Positions 31,784 through 41,649 of a DNA stretch of 46,665 bases are shown here, piece after piece (position 1 is the first letter of the stretch; each line of letters opens with the position of its first letter). Location: positions 1 to 46,665 of the forward strand of contig JAAFHW010000012.1 in assembly GCA_013298525.1 (NCBI GenBank), given 5' to 3'. Both the position numbers and the translations under genes were made by a program. The notes under the pieces were generated by a model, which was not told the origin of the DNA, did not search any database, and saw nothing but the letters and a program-made list of their open reading frames with translations. The stretch comes from Flavobacteriia bacterium (GTDB lineage: Bacteria; Bacteroidota; Bacteroidia; Flavobacteriales; Flavobacteriaceae).

Positions 31784-32680
31784 CTATTTTACAATCAACT
31801 TTTGACCAATAGAAATTCCAGTATCAGAAATATTATTTTTCTTTTTCAAATCATCGATAGAAATGTTATATCGTTTTGATATTGAATACAATGTATCACC
31901 TTTGATTACTTGATGTAAATCAATATTTGTTGAAACAATGTCTTTGGATTTATCAATTGATGCGACATTGTTTGGAGCATAATTTATTCCCAACACCTCA
32001 GCATCATATTTTTGCAATTGGTATCTTTCAATTAGTCCTATCAATTTTGTTGGATAATTTGGATCGGTTGCGTAACCAGCATTTTTCAAACCTTTACTCC
32101 AGCCAACATAATCGTTTTTATCAAGTTTAAATAGATTAGAATAACGCTCTCTTGTAACTAAAAACAAGGAATGATCTCGATAAGATTCGTCTGGATTATT
32201 GTATTTTCTGAAACATTCTTGTGCTTCGTCATCGTCATATTTTACACTTGGTCCAGTCCATTCTTTGTGACATTTAATTCCGAAATGATTATTTGCCTGA
32301 GCACTCAATGGTCCAGTACCGGCTCCTGATTCTAAAATTCCTTGACCTAATGTAATACTTGCAGGAATTCCGTATTCTTTCATGTCTTTCTTGGCAATTT
32401 CTTTATATTTTTCAATATATTCTAAAACCAATGCTGTGGTAACTTTAACTCGAGTTGTAGCTTCCAAAATTTGAGTTGATTCATCATTTTTAGCAGTTGT
32501 ATTTGTGCTATTTTCAGAATTTGTACTAACAGGATTACTAGGTTTTTCAACAGGTTTTCTAACTGTTCTAACTATAGGTTTAGATGGAGATGAACTTTTA
32601 GATGTTCTCACGACTGGCTTATTAGAACCGCAAGCGATGAAAAAACCAATACAACATAATAAAATTATTTTCTTAATCAT
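31784..32680 (-). CDS. Glucosaminidase-LysM lipoprotein (peptidoglycan hydrolase)
   Basis: A 298-residue lipoprotein (signal ending GFFIAC, Cys17) with a Ser/Pro/Thr-rich linker to about residue 75. A glucosaminidase (family GH73-like) domain spans about 85-235, with EYGIPASITLGQGILESGAG (Glu117 the likely catalytic acid), NNHFGIKCHKEW and YRDHSLFLVTRERY. One C-terminal LysM repeat (about 253-298, VIKGDTLYSISKRYNISIDD) binds peptidoglycan. It should cut glycan strands at the cell surface or in the periplasm. Its start overlaps the upstream PLP enzyme gene by 8 bp, so the genes are co-transcribed. Confidence 0.92.
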   Translation of the reverse strand: MIKKIILLCCIGFFIACGSNKPVVRTSKSSSPSKPIVRTVRKPVEKPSNPVSTNSENSTNTTAKNDESTQILEATTRVKVTTALVLEYIEKYKEIAKKDMKEYGIPASITLGQGILESGAGTGPLSAQANNHFGIKCHKEWTGPSVKYDDDEAQECFRKYNNPDESYRDHSLFLVTRERYSNLFKLDKNDYVGWSKGLKNAGYATDPNYPTKLIGLIERYQLQKYDAEVLGINYAPNNVASIDKSKDIVSTNIDLHQVIKGDTLYSISKRYNISIDDLKKKNNISDTGISIGQKLIVK

Positions 32681-33575
32681 TGAAATTAATAGTTTGCAAG
32701 TTTTTATTACTCAATTTTAAATTCATTCCTTGTACACCTTGAATTCCACCTGTATGAATTAGTAGAATTTTTGAATCTTCAGGGAAATAATTTTTAGTTA
32801 TTAAATCTATAACGCCAAAAACCATTTTTCCAGTATAAATTGGATCTAATGGGATGGAATATTTTTTGTAAAAATCATTAATAAATTCAATCAAATCATC
32901 TGAAACCTTTCCGTATCCACCAAAATGATAATCAGAAATTATGTCCCAATCTTCCTTTTTTGCAAATTTACGAATATCTTTTTTTATAAAATCACCTTTC
33001 AATGATGGAAATCCTAAAACTTTTTGACTTGAAGTCGAACTATTGATAATCCCAGATATTGTGCCTCCAGTTCCTATGGCACAACAAATATAATTATAAC
33101 TTTCATCTTCATTTGTTAAGATTTCCTCACAACCTTTTACAGCAAAATCGTTAGTTCCTCCTTCTGGAATTAAATAGAAATCATCAAAATCATTTTTAAG
33201 ATTACATAAAAAATCTTCTGTGCTTTTCAATCTGTATTGTTCTCTTGAAACAAATACAAATTCCATACCGTTATCTTGACAAAATTTTAAAGTAGGATTT
33301 TGAGAAATTTTAGAACTCAATTCATCTCCGCGAATAACTCCAATTGTTTTAAATCCATTCTCTTTTCCTGCAAATGCAACTGCCGCAATATGATTTGAAT
33401 AAGCACCACCAAAAGTGAGTAAAGTTCTATGATTTTGTTTTTTTGCTTCTAACAAATTATACTTTAGTTTTCTGAATTTATTTCCAGAAACAAAAGGATG
33501 AATCAAATCTTCACGTCTTATGTAAAGCTTGACTTTTGTATTTGGTAATACTATTTCTTGTGTAAGAACTCGCAA
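32673..33575 (-). CDS. ACC deaminase/D-cysteine desulfhydrase family PLP enzyme
   Basis: A 300-residue fold-II PLP enzyme. The PLP-binding Lys lies in SGNKFRKLKYN (residues 30-40), followed by LLTFGGAYSNHIAAVAFAGK, the phosphate-cup region AIGTGGTISGIINSS and the end motif ILLIHTGGIQGVQGM. Members deaminate 1-aminocyclopropane-1-carboxylate or release sulfide from D-cysteine. In Bacteroidota the D-cysteine activity is more plausible, but sequence alone does not decide. It heads the operon with the glucosaminidase and hemL. Confidence 0.85.
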   Translation of the reverse strand: MRVLTQEIVLPNTKVKLYIRREDLIHPFVSGNKFRKLKYNLLEAKKQNHRTLLTFGGAYSNHIAAVAFAGKENGFKTIGVIRGDELSSKISQNPTLKFCQDNGMEFVFVSREQYRLKSTEDFLCNLKNDFDDFYLIPEGGTNDFAVKGCEEILTNEDESYNYICCAIGTGGTISGIINSSTSSQKVLGFPSLKGDFIKKDIRKFAKKEDWDIISDYHFGGYGKVSDDLIEFINDFYKKYSIPLDPIYTGKMVFGVIDLITKNYFPEDSKILLIHTGGIQGVQGMNLKLSNKNLQTINFND

Positions 33576-33588
33576 GATTATTTTTTTA

Positions 33589-33621
33589 CAAAGTTACAAA
33601 TGTTATCTTCTTTGAAACAAA
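33589..33621 (-). promoter_or_regulatory. Promoter of the PLP enzyme-glucosaminidase-hemL operon
   Basis: TTTG (33621-33618), a 21-bp spacer and TAACTTTG (33596-33589) on the minus strand. The upstream box is the end of the T tract of the preceding terminator, so the terminator and promoter share bases. Confidence 0.55.
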
Positions 33622-33650
33622 AAAAGGTATCCAAAATTAGGATACCTCTT
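33618..33650 (-). terminator. Terminator after the 33673-35550 gene
   Basis: An 8-bp stem (33625-33632 with 33640-33647) is followed by a T7 run on the minus strand, 23 bp past the stop codon. Confidence 0.85.
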
Positions 33651-33672
33651 TATAATTTTTGATGAATTGCAA

Positions 33673-35550
33673 CTACTTAATTCTTTCAACAATAATTTTC
33701 TGTCCTAAACTTTGTCCATTAGTAGATTCTATTTTAACAATATAAACTCCTTCACTCAGCGAGCCTGTTGAAAACTCATAAGTTTTTTTAGTTCCTAAAT
33801 CAACTTTATCAAATATCTTTTTACCTGATATATCAAACAATACTACTGTTTTTAAATCTAAATCATTAGGATTAGAAATTGTAAGCAATTGATTGGTATT
33901 GTTTTGAACGATTGCCAAATCTTTAATGTTATTTTCAGTTACAGCTAATAATTGATCTGTAAAAGTGATTTCAAAACGATTATTATGTTCACCTGGAGCA
34001 AGAACAACTTCATAGAAATTATTTTTAATATCATGATAAAGTCCCGTTAAACTATCATATAAAAATACATTTTGAACATCAAAATTGACAAACTCATTAA
34101 CTTTTAGTGTATATGTTGAAACACCAGTATTAGTGTTTTTAAAACCAATAGGAAATCTTTTATTGATATCAAAACTTGTTACAGAATGCACATAAGGTTC
34201 ATTATTTAGATACAAATACATATCTGTACTTATGTTCTCAGTAGCTTCTGGAAATTTCGAATCGGCTAAATCAACTCCATCAATTGCATTTGGCAAAAAT
34301 CCGATTGCAATTTGTCTAACTGCTTGACTATTTAATGATGTATTTACAACAAAGTGAGGTGTTGGTGCTTTACTTATCTGAGTATAATCCACTCCTGCAA
34401 GATTCGGAATTGCATCATAAAAACCATAATTTACTGTTGCATTTTCGTCTGAGCTTCTTTCGAATTGTGAATTATTTGCAACACCTTCTTTTACATATAC
34501 TCTATAAACATTTCTCATTTGCAATGTTCCATTAGCAACACCTCTCACCATAAATCCTTGCCCTATTGGCGAAAATCTTCTTTGATAAACATTATTTGGA
34601 TTACTAAAAACAGAACCTTGATTTCCAGCGATATCATATGTATAAAAAGTTGCTGGAGAATATATACTTGTAGTACCATTATATGTCCCATAACCACCTC
34701 TATATTGAGCAATATTATGAGAATTCACAGTTTTATCTTGTTCCCAAAATAATGCAGTTCCATCACAATTTGGGTTCCCAGGTATATCATCACCTGTCCC
34801 AGAAATTAAATCTGGTCCTGGTCCTCCAACTAGAAACAAATTCAAATCTATCGCAGAAGGATAAGGGTTTCCTGTTAAAGTAGAAGCTGCATTTGCAACA
34901 TTAATTGTAATGTTCCCATCATTAGGTTTTCCTCTGAAATCATATCTTTGAGCACTTCCGGTATTATTTGCAACAGCTTCACTAGGATTTGTAGTATCAG
35001 TTCCACTAACACCTTTCATTGTGAATCCTTGACCTGCAGAAATATTTGATAACGCCGCAGACTGAACCCATTGAAAATATCCATTAGAGGATAAAAATCG
35101 CCAAATCCAATAGGATGCAATTGTTAAAGTTCCAGTATTGGAAACTCCATTATAACTAGAACTAGTAATTGTTACAGGAGTACTTGAAGTACTAGTTGTA
35201 GGAACATTTAACATAGTAATTCCAAAATCTTCATTTCCAGATGCTGCAGATGCATTTCCAACTGGCGAACACCAATAGTTATATGCAAAATTATTAACGG
35301 TTCCTTCTTGAAAAACAGATAATTTTCCTGTACCTGTATTTGTTGAGCTTCCTGTTGTTCCTTGAAGAAATTGTCCTTCGTTTCTAACATAGAAATTACT
35401 ATTCAATCCATTAAGTTCAAGATTTCCTCTAGAATATACTAAAGAACTTTTATTAAATACAAAACTATTGTTACTCACATACAATTGAGCAACTAAATTG
35501 CTTGTAAATAAACTTGTTACCAAAAAACTAAATACTATAAACTTCTTCAT
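33673..35550 (-). CDS. Secreted protein with T9SS type A sorting domain
   Basis: A 625-residue exported protein. A signal peptide (MKKFIVFSFLVTSLFTSNLV) is followed by repeats of beta-rich sequence and a C-terminal sorting domain (about the last 85 residues; TVVLFDISGKKIFDKVDLGT ... SLSEGVYIVKIESTNGQSLG ... KIIVERIK). That domain directs type IX secretion and surface attachment. Middle segments NYWCSPVGNASAASGNEDFG, GQGFTMKGVSGTDTTNPSEA and TLTGNPYPSAIDLNLFLV match the second half of the divergent 1796-residue protein, so the two are paralogous there. I chose the second ATG (35550), with the better signal peptide. No enzymatic motif is visible; an adhesin-like role is a guess. Confidence 0.85.
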   Translation of the reverse strand: MKKFIVFSFLVTSLFTSNLVAQLYVSNNSFVFNKSSLVYSRGNLELNGLNSNFYVRNEGQFLQGTTGSSTNTGTGKLSVFQEGTVNNFAYNYWCSPVGNASAASGNEDFGITMLNVPTTSTSSTPVTITSSSYNGVSNTGTLTIASYWIWRFLSSNGYFQWVQSAALSNISAGQGFTMKGVSGTDTTNPSEAVANNTGSAQRYDFRGKPNDGNITINVANAASTLTGNPYPSAIDLNLFLVGGPGPDLISGTGDDIPGNPNCDGTALFWEQDKTVNSHNIAQYRGGYGTYNGTTSIYSPATFYTYDIAGNQGSVFSNPNNVYQRRFSPIGQGFMVRGVANGTLQMRNVYRVYVKEGVANNSQFERSSDENATVNYGFYDAIPNLAGVDYTQISKAPTPHFVVNTSLNSQAVRQIAIGFLPNAIDGVDLADSKFPEATENISTDMYLYLNNEPYVHSVTSFDINKRFPIGFKNTNTGVSTYTLKVNEFVNFDVQNVFLYDSLTGLYHDIKNNFYEVVLAPGEHNNRFEITFTDQLLAVTENNIKDLAIVQNNTNQLLTISNPNDLDLKTVVLFDISGKKIFDKVDLGTKKTYEFSTGSLSEGVYIVKIESTNGQSLGQKIIVERIK

Positions 35551-35933
35551 AATCAAACATTTAATTTATAAAATTAGAAAAAAAAATTAAAGAAGTTAAA
35601 AAAAAATAGAAAAAAAACACAAGAAATCATTTAGTCGAATAAATTTGTTTTTAATCGATTATTTTTGTTGAATTCAGATTTTACTATCATACAATTCTTA
35701 AAAACATTTACTTATAAAATCATTTTTATTATCACAATTTTTAGAACAAATTATAATCTGTTTATCTTTTCTTTGATAATTTTAAAAACAAGGCAGTTTA
35801 TAATAGATTTAAAAAGGTTAAAAATCGGAAAATTCTGTAGTTTTTTTTTATTTAAATATTTAACATTTTTTATGCGTTAAAACTTGTTTTTTACATGTTT
35901 TTGTTTATTTTTGATAAATACAATCAACTTGAT
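35551..35933. other. AT-rich divergent intergenic region
   Basis: This 383-bp spacer between two divergent T9SS cargo genes is extremely AT-rich, with A-runs at about 35577-35620 and a T-run near 35844. An isolated TATTTTTG occurs at 35660-35667 without an upstream box. The clear promoter for the rightward gene is at 35884-35913. I see no convincing small gene or structured RNA here. Confidence 0.6.
35884..35913 (+). promoter_or_regulatory. Promoter of the 1796-residue T9SS cargo gene
   Basis: TTG (35884-35886), a 19-bp spacer and TATTTTTG (35906-35913) match the Bacteroidota consensus. The predicted start lies about 35919-35921, downstream of an in-frame ATG at 35895, which supports the ATG at 35934 as the true start. 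Confidence 0.7.
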
Positions 35934-38900
35934 ATGCTAAAAAAATTACCTCAAACTTTTAACAATAATTTGATTCCAATAAAAGTACAGTATTTAGTAT
36001 GTATTGTATTATTTTTCGTTTCGTTTCAAATTCAATCACAAACAACTATAATATCTCCAACAGGCGATGGTGGTTTCGAAACTGGAACTACATTTGCATT
36101 AAACGGTTGGACTACAAACAATCCTGCACAAACTGGAAGAAATCAATGGGTTTGTAATACAGGTGCAACAACAGGTTTCTCAGGCGCTAGATCAGCATAT
36201 GTCACTAATAATGCAACTGGCATTCCACCACACGCCTATGCGACTGGTACTGCAAGAGCATCACACTTTTACAGAAATGTGACTGTTCCTGGTGGAGAAA
36301 CTAACATTATATTATCTTTTAGTTGGATTGGACAAGGTGAATCAACTTTAGACAGATTAAGAATATGGCTGGTTCCTACAACTTATAATCCAGTATACGG
36401 AAATGAAATAACAACCATTGGAACAGCTCCAACAGGTAGAATTCAAGTAGGGCTTGCTAATTATAGTCTTCAAGGATCATGGGCAAACGTAAACTTTAAC
36501 CTTCCAACTTCCTATGCAGGAACAACTTTTAGATTGGTTTTTGAGTGGGCGAATGATGGAAGTTTAGGCACCAATCCTCCTGCAGCTGTAGACAATATAT
36601 CCTTAACATCAGCTGTTATTGTTGCTCCTTCAAACAATAATTGCTCTAATGCTACATTGGTTACAACCAATCCAACTGCGACCTGTACAACTAGCACATC
36701 TGGAACAACAATTGGAGCAACACAATCACAAGTTGGATGCACTGGTAATGCAGATGATGATGTTTGGTATAGTTTTATTGCCACAGGAAGTACTCACGCA
36801 ATTACTGTAACTCCTACTACATTAACAAACGCTGTTTTTGAAGTCTTTAGTGGTTCTTGCGCAGGATTAACAAGCTTGAATTGTGTGAATTTAACAACAG
36901 GATTGAATGCTGAAACTATAACTTTATCAGGATTAACGCCAACCAACACTTATTATGTTAGAGTTTATAGTAATGCTAATGGAACGGATCAAGGTACGTT
37001 CTCAATATGTGTTACTTCGCCTCCACCTCCGCCATCCAATAACTTATGTACTAATGCAACTGCTTTACCTTGTGCTACTACAAATCTTGCAGGAACAACA
37101 GTAAACACAAATAATATTATAAACAACTCTGGTTGCAGTATGGCTGACTATGGAGTTTGGTATACATTTGTTGGTGATGGTAATAATTCAACAATATCTG
37201 TAACGACTACAGGATATGATATTGAAATGTCAATTTCTAGCGGCTCATGTGGGTCATTGACAAATATTACTTGTCAAGACTCAGCATTATCAAGTGGGAC
37301 CGAAACATACACTTTTTCAACAATTTCTGGAGTAAATTATTACATTTACGTTGCACATTATTCATCAGGAAGTACTACAACAGGAACTTTTACAATATCT
37401 AGATCTTGTGCAGTAGCTCCAAATCCATGTGTTGCTATTCCTAATATCTCTAGTTGTGGAACAACCATAAACGCAACTATTCCAGTTGGTACTGGAATTT
37501 ATAGTCCTTCTTCATGTGGATGGACAACACCAGGAAATGAGCAAATTTATACCTTTACACCAACTCAAACTGGAAGTTACACAATAAGTCAACTTGGCTC
37601 ATTTGGCTATATTGATTATCAATTTAAAGCGGCTTCATTAGGGTGTAATGGAACTGGATGGACTTGTATTGACGATATGTCTGGAGCAATCACTAGTCCT
37701 AGTTTCACTTTAACTTCTGGCATTCAATATTATATTCTTTTAGATCCAGAAAGTGCTATAGGAGGCAGTGTTAGTTTTATACTTAACTGTCCTTTAACTC
37801 CTCCAACAAATGATGATTGTTTAAGTGCTACACCATTAACTGTAAATGCAGTATGTTCTTATTCAACTTATACAAATGCAGGTGCCACAGCAAGTTCAGG
37901 CGCACCAGCTCCAGGATGCTCAAGTTATTCTGGTGGAGATGTATGGTTTACAGCTGTTGTCCCTTCTAATGGAATATTAATTATAGATACTCAAACAGGT
38001 GTTATTACTGATGGAGGAATGGAGGTTTATTCGGGTTCATGTGGAAGTCTTACAGTTTTAGGATGTGACGATGATTCAAGTTTAAATGGTTCTATGCCAA
38101 CTCTAACTTTAACTGGATTAACCCCTTCCCAAACCATTTTCATCAGAGTTTGGGAATATGGAAATGATAATAACGGAACTTTTGGTATCTGTGTTACAAG
38201 CCCTATACCACCAACTAACGATGAGTGTGCTACAGCTGAAACAATAACAGTCAACCCAACCATAACTTGTACCATAAGTACAACAGGAACAACTTTAGGA
38301 GCTACTCAATCGCAAGCAGGCTGCACAGGAAATGCAGATGATGATGTTTGGTATCAATTTATCGCAACTGATGTTAGCCATACGGTAACTATTACTCCAA
38401 CCTCTTTAACAAATGCAGTTTTTCAAATTTTTAGTGGCACATGTGGTAGTTTAATTAGTTCAGCATGTATTAATAATACAACAGGCGCAAGCGTTGAAAC
38501 TACAACATTAACCGGACTTACAATTGGAGCGACCTACACAATAAGAGTTCATAGTAATGCAAATGGAAGTGGACAAGGAACTTTTAGCATCTGTATTACA
38601 ACACCATGCTCTCCTGGAGGAGGAATTGGTTTATCGAGTATGGGATGCCCAACAAATGTTGCTGGTGGACTTGGATTAAATGGCTTAGATCCGTCTCCAA
38701 TTTTAGATTGCTCTACTTCAACTTGCACCAATTTAGAAGCAACTTTTTTACAACTTGGTCAAACTACAAGCTATACAGTTCAATCAATTCCATATGCGCC
38801 TCCATATCAATTTGGATGTTTACAAAACTCTGTAAGTATAAGTGTAGATGATGTTTGGTCTCCAACAATCAGTTTGCCTTTTAACTTTTGTTATTATGGT

Positions 38901-41324
38901 AACACCTACAATCAATGTTTGATTGGTTCAAACGGCGTAATCACTTTTGATCAAACAAGTAATACTCCTGGAGGATACTCTACATGGTCTTTCTCAAATG
39001 ACTTACCTAGCACCTCACTATTTTTAAACAGTATTTTTGGTGCTTATCATGATATTGATCCTAGTAAAGGAGGAGAAGTTGGTTGGGAATTAGTTACATT
39101 AAGCTCAGGATGTAGAGCTTTGGTGGCATCTTGGAATGAAATACCAATGTTTTCTGCCTCTTGTAATTCATTACTTTACACAGGAATGATTGTTTTATAC
39201 GAAAACACAAATATTATTGAGGTTTACATGAAAGAAAAAAGAGTTTGTGCCTCATGGAATTCTGGAAATGCAGTAGTTGGTGTTCAAAACGCAACAGGAA
39301 GTCAAGCAACTGTAGCTCCGAATAGAAACTCAACAAGTACAGATTGGACAACAACAAATGAAGCATGGAGATTTGTTCCTTCTGGAACCTCTTTAACAAC
39401 GATAACTTGGTATGAAGGAAATGGCATTACAGGACCAGTTGTAGGAAGTACGGCTTCTATAAATGTTTGTCCTACAGCAACAACAACCTATACTGCTAGA
39501 GTGACTTATAGTTTCTGTAACGGAACAACTTTAGACCTTACAGACACTACTACTATAACAATAAGCGACAGAAAAACATGGAATGGTTCTATTGATACTG
39601 ATTGGAATAAAGCAAACAACTGGACACCAACTGGAATTCCTAACGGAAGTGATTGTGTTGTAATTCCGATTACACCAAACAATCCAATAGTATCAGGAAC
39701 AAATTATAATGGCCTTGCTGGAACATTGTCAGTATTAAATGGAGCTACTTTAACCATAAATTCTACTAATAGCGTTACAGTAACAGACTGGGTTAATGTT
39801 CAAGCTACTGGATCATTTATTATAAATAATGCTGCTAGTTTAGTTCAAATAAACAATACAACAAATACTGGAAACATTACCTACAGAAGAACTGCTAATA
39901 ACATAAGAAGTTTAGACTATGTTTATTGGTCTTCACCTGTTTCAAACTATAATGTAAACAATATAATTTCGCCATTAATTCCTGGTCCAATTTGGAGATG
40001 GAATCCAACAATTGCAAATACTAATGGTGGACAAGGAAATTGGGAAGTTGCTTCTGGAGATACTATGTTACCAGCTAAAGGTTACATTGTAAGAGGACCA
40101 AGTTCTTTTAGTCCATCAATTCCTGCACCATTGAATGGAACATTTGTTGGAACTCCAAATAATGGAATTATTAACTATACCATTTCTAGAGGTACCGACC
40201 AAAATACAGCTTATCATCAAGGAACAAATGGAACTGAAATTACTAACTTCAGTGACAATTGGAATCTTCTTGGAAATCCATATCCATCAGCTATTAGAGG
40301 AAGTCAATTTCTGTTCAATAACAACACAAAAATTGAAGGAAATATTAAACTTTGGACACACGGAACTTTACCTTCAATTATTGCTAGTCCGTTTTATAAT
40401 AGTTATCTTTATAATTATAGCCCAGGAGATTACTTGACCTATAATTTTACAGGAACTAGTTGTTGTCCAGCTGCAGCTTCCGACTTATTTATTGGGGCTG
40501 GTCAAGGGTTTTTTGTACAAATGATAGATGGACCAGCAGGCTCAGACATCGTTACATTCAACAATGGTTTAAGAAGCGCTTCCTACGACAACAGCTTATT
40601 CTACAGAATGAGCACTCCTTTAACACAAACTAATTCAACTTTTGATGTAAATACTTTGGAAAGAAATAGAATTTGGTTAGATTTAATAAGCAACAACAAT
40701 CAATCAGATAGAACTTTATTCGGATATATTGAAGGAGCCACAATGGGAAGAGATAGTTTCTTTGATAGCCAAACGCTAAAAACAGGCTCTATGTCAATTT
40801 ATTCTTTGATAAATTCTGATAAATTTTTGATTCAAGGACGCCAACTTCCTTTTGATGTTTATGATGAAGTGCCTATTGGAGTTCACCTACAAAATTCTGG
40901 AAGTTATGATATTGGAATTGGTGGTTTAGATGGAATCTTTACTACTCAAAACATTTATTTAAAAGATAAAGAATTAGATATAATACACGATTTAAAAGTG
41001 GCACCATATCGTTTTAGCGCTCAAAGTGGAACAATTAACAATCGTTTCAAAATAGTATATTTGAATGGAGCATTAAACAACAATGACCTATCATTCAACA
41101 ATAATATAGCAGTAATAACCAATGAAAACATTGTTATCCGTTCATCAAATGAAAAGCTTCATTCAATAACAGTTTTTGATGTTTTAGGAAGAAATTTAGG
41201 AGTTTACAAGGATATCAATTCAACTGAATTTACTATCAAAAATTTATTAAAAAACAATACAGCTTTATTTTTACAAATCAAACTTGAAAATGGAGCAATA
41301 AAAAACGAAAAAATTATTTTTTAA
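35934..41324 (+). CDS. Large multidomain secreted protein with T9SS type A sorting domain
   Basis: A 1796-residue exported protein. Signal peptide about 1-36 (VCIVLFFVSFQIQSQ). A jelly-roll-like domain (about 40-230) is followed by five related Cys-bearing beta modules of about 125-135 residues starting near 233, 367, 495, 621 and 760. Modules share NxxCxxATxL, DDVWYxF, VFxxFSGSCGSL and TYYxRVYSNANGxxxGTFSICV motifs, like pre-peptidase C-terminal domains. A nidogen-like segment (about 892-1154; FNFCYYGNTYNQCLIGSNGV) follows. Next is a region like the divergent neighbour (YWSSPV, NLLGNPYPSAIRGSQF), then a C-terminal sorting domain (HSITVFDVLGRNLGVYKDIN ... IKNEKIIF). Modules 1 and 5 are the most alike, suggesting recent duplication. 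Probable surface adhesin; no catalytic motif seen. The start follows from the promoter position. Confidence 0.88.
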   Translation: MLKKLPQTFNNNLIPIKVQYLVCIVLFFVSFQIQSQTTIISPTGDGGFETGTTFALNGWTTNNPAQTGRNQWVCNTGATTGFSGARSAYVTNNATGIPPHAYATGTARASHFYRNVTVPGGETNIILSFSWIGQGESTLDRLRIWLVPTTYNPVYGNEITTIGTAPTGRIQVGLANYSLQGSWANVNFNLPTSYAGTTFRLVFEWANDGSLGTNPPAAVDNISLTSAVIVAPSNNNCSNATLVTTNPTATCTTSTSGTTIGATQSQVGCTGNADDDVWYSFIATGSTHAITVTPTTLTNAVFEVFSGSCAGLTSLNCVNLTTGLNAETITLSGLTPTNTYYVRVYSNANGTDQGTFSICVTSPPPPPSNNLCTNATALPCATTNLAGTTVNTNNIINNSGCSMADYGVWYTFVGDGNNSTISVTTTGYDIEMSISSGSCGSLTNITCQDSALSSGTETYTFSTISGVNYYIYVAHYSSGSTTTGTFTISRSCAVAPNPCVAIPNISSCGTTINATIPVGTGIYSPSSCGWTTPGNEQIYTFTPTQTGSYTISQLGSFGYIDYQFKAASLGCNGTGWTCIDDMSGAITSPSFTLTSGIQYYILLDPESAIGGSVSFILNCPLTPPTNDDCLSATPLTVNAVCSYSTYTNAGATASSGAPAPGCSSYSGGDVWFTAVVPSNGILIIDTQTGVITDGGMEVYSGSCGSLTVLGCDDDSSLNGSMPTLTLTGLTPSQTIFIRVWEYGNDNNGTFGICVTSPIPPTNDECATAETITVNPTITCTISTTGTTLGATQSQAGCTGNADDDVWYQFIATDVSHTVTITPTSLTNAVFQIFSGTCGSLISSACINNTTGASVETTTLTGLTIGATYTIRVHSNANGSGQGTFSICITTPCSPGGGIGLSSMGCPTNVAGGLGLNGLDPSPILDCSTSTCTNLEATFLQLGQTTSYTVQSIPYAPPYQFGCLQNSVSISVDDVWSPTISLPFNFCYYGNTYNQCLIGSNGVITFDQTSNTPGGYSTWSFSNDLPSTSLFLNSIFGAYHDIDPSKGGEVGWELVTLSSGCRALVASWNEIPMFSASCNSLLYTGMIVLYENTNIIEVYMKEKRVCASWNSGNAVVGVQNATGSQATVAPNRNSTSTDWTTTNEAWRFVPSGTSLTTITWYEGNGITGPVVGSTASINVCPTATTTYTARVTYSFCNGTTLDLTDTTTITISDRKTWNGSIDTDWNKANNWTPTGIPNGSDCVVIPITPNNPIVSGTNYNGLAGTLSVLNGATLTINSTNSVTVTDWVNVQATGSFIINNAASLVQINNTTNTGNITYRRTANNIRSLDYVYWSSPVSNYNVNNIISPLIPGPIWRWNPTIANTNGGQGNWEVASGDTMLPAKGYIVRGPSSFSPSIPAPLNGTFVGTPNNGIINYTISRGTDQNTAYHQGTNGTEITNFSDNWNLLGNPYPSAIRGSQFLFNNNTKIEGNIKLWTHGTLPSIIASPFYNSYLYNYSPGDYLTYNFTGTSCCPAAASDLFIGAGQGFFVQMIDGPAGSDIVTFNNGLRSASYDNSLFYRMSTPLTQTNSTFDVNTLERNRIWLDLISNNNQSDRTLFGYIEGATMGRDSFFDSQTLKTGSMSIYSLINSDKFLIQGRQLPFDVYDEVPIGVHLQNSGSYDIGIGGLDGIFTTQNIYLKDKELDIIHDLKVAPYRFSAQSGTINNRFKIVYLNGALNNNDLSFNNNIAVITNENIVIRSSNEKLHSITVFDVLGRNLGVYKDINSTEFTIKNLLKNNTALFLQIKLENGAIKNEKIIF

Positions 41325-41646
41325 CATACTTTAAAAACCTCCAAAAAGGCCTTTGCTTTAAATAGTTAAGGTCTTTTTCGTTTTTATAAGCTTCTCTTTC
41401 AAAAGAGATATTAAAATAAGCCTGTCTCCTATCTTTATACTGAATTAATCGAAACAAATATTCTGTAAAATACCATAGATAAAAAGGTAAAATAAGCAAC
41501 TCTAATTGTTGTCTAATATGAATTTTTTCATGATTAATAAATACTTTATTCAACTTATCATCCTTATCTGCTAAAAAAACAAATGGATAAAATGTCAAAC
41601 CTCGAAAACCTCTTGGCGTTAAATATTTAAAAACAATTAGAATCAT
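41314..41646 (-). CDS. Mini membrane protein with HExxH motif
   Basis: A protein of about 110 residues with a zinc-protease-like motif NHEKIHIRQQLELL. A membrane segment follows (LELLILPFYLWYFTEYLFRL), and a second acidic motif SFEREAYKNE could supply the third metal ligand. This HExxH...FExEAY layout recalls very small gluzincin-like proteins seen in Flavobacteriia, but no activity is known to me. I chose the ATG at 41646 (MILIVFKYLTPRGF). An upstream in-frame TTG would lie inside the promoter. Its last 11 bp overlap the convergent T9SS cargo gene. Confidence 0.72.
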   Translation of the reverse strand: MILIVFKYLTPRGFRGLTFYPFVFLADKDDKLNKVFINHEKIHIRQQLELLILPFYLWYFTEYLFRLIQYKDRRQAYFNISFEREAYKNEKDLNYLKQRPFWRFLKYVKK

Positions 41647-41649
41647 ATG

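Noticed and set aside
35665..35880. 71-codon plus-strand frame in the AT-rich spacer
   Set aside because: TTG start, extreme Phe/Ile/Leu/Lys composition expected from AT-rich DNA, and no recognisable domain.
36512..38731. Several antisense frames inside the large T9SS cargo gene
   Set aside because: They repeat where the coding modules repeat and are shadows of the Thr/Gly-rich sense frame.
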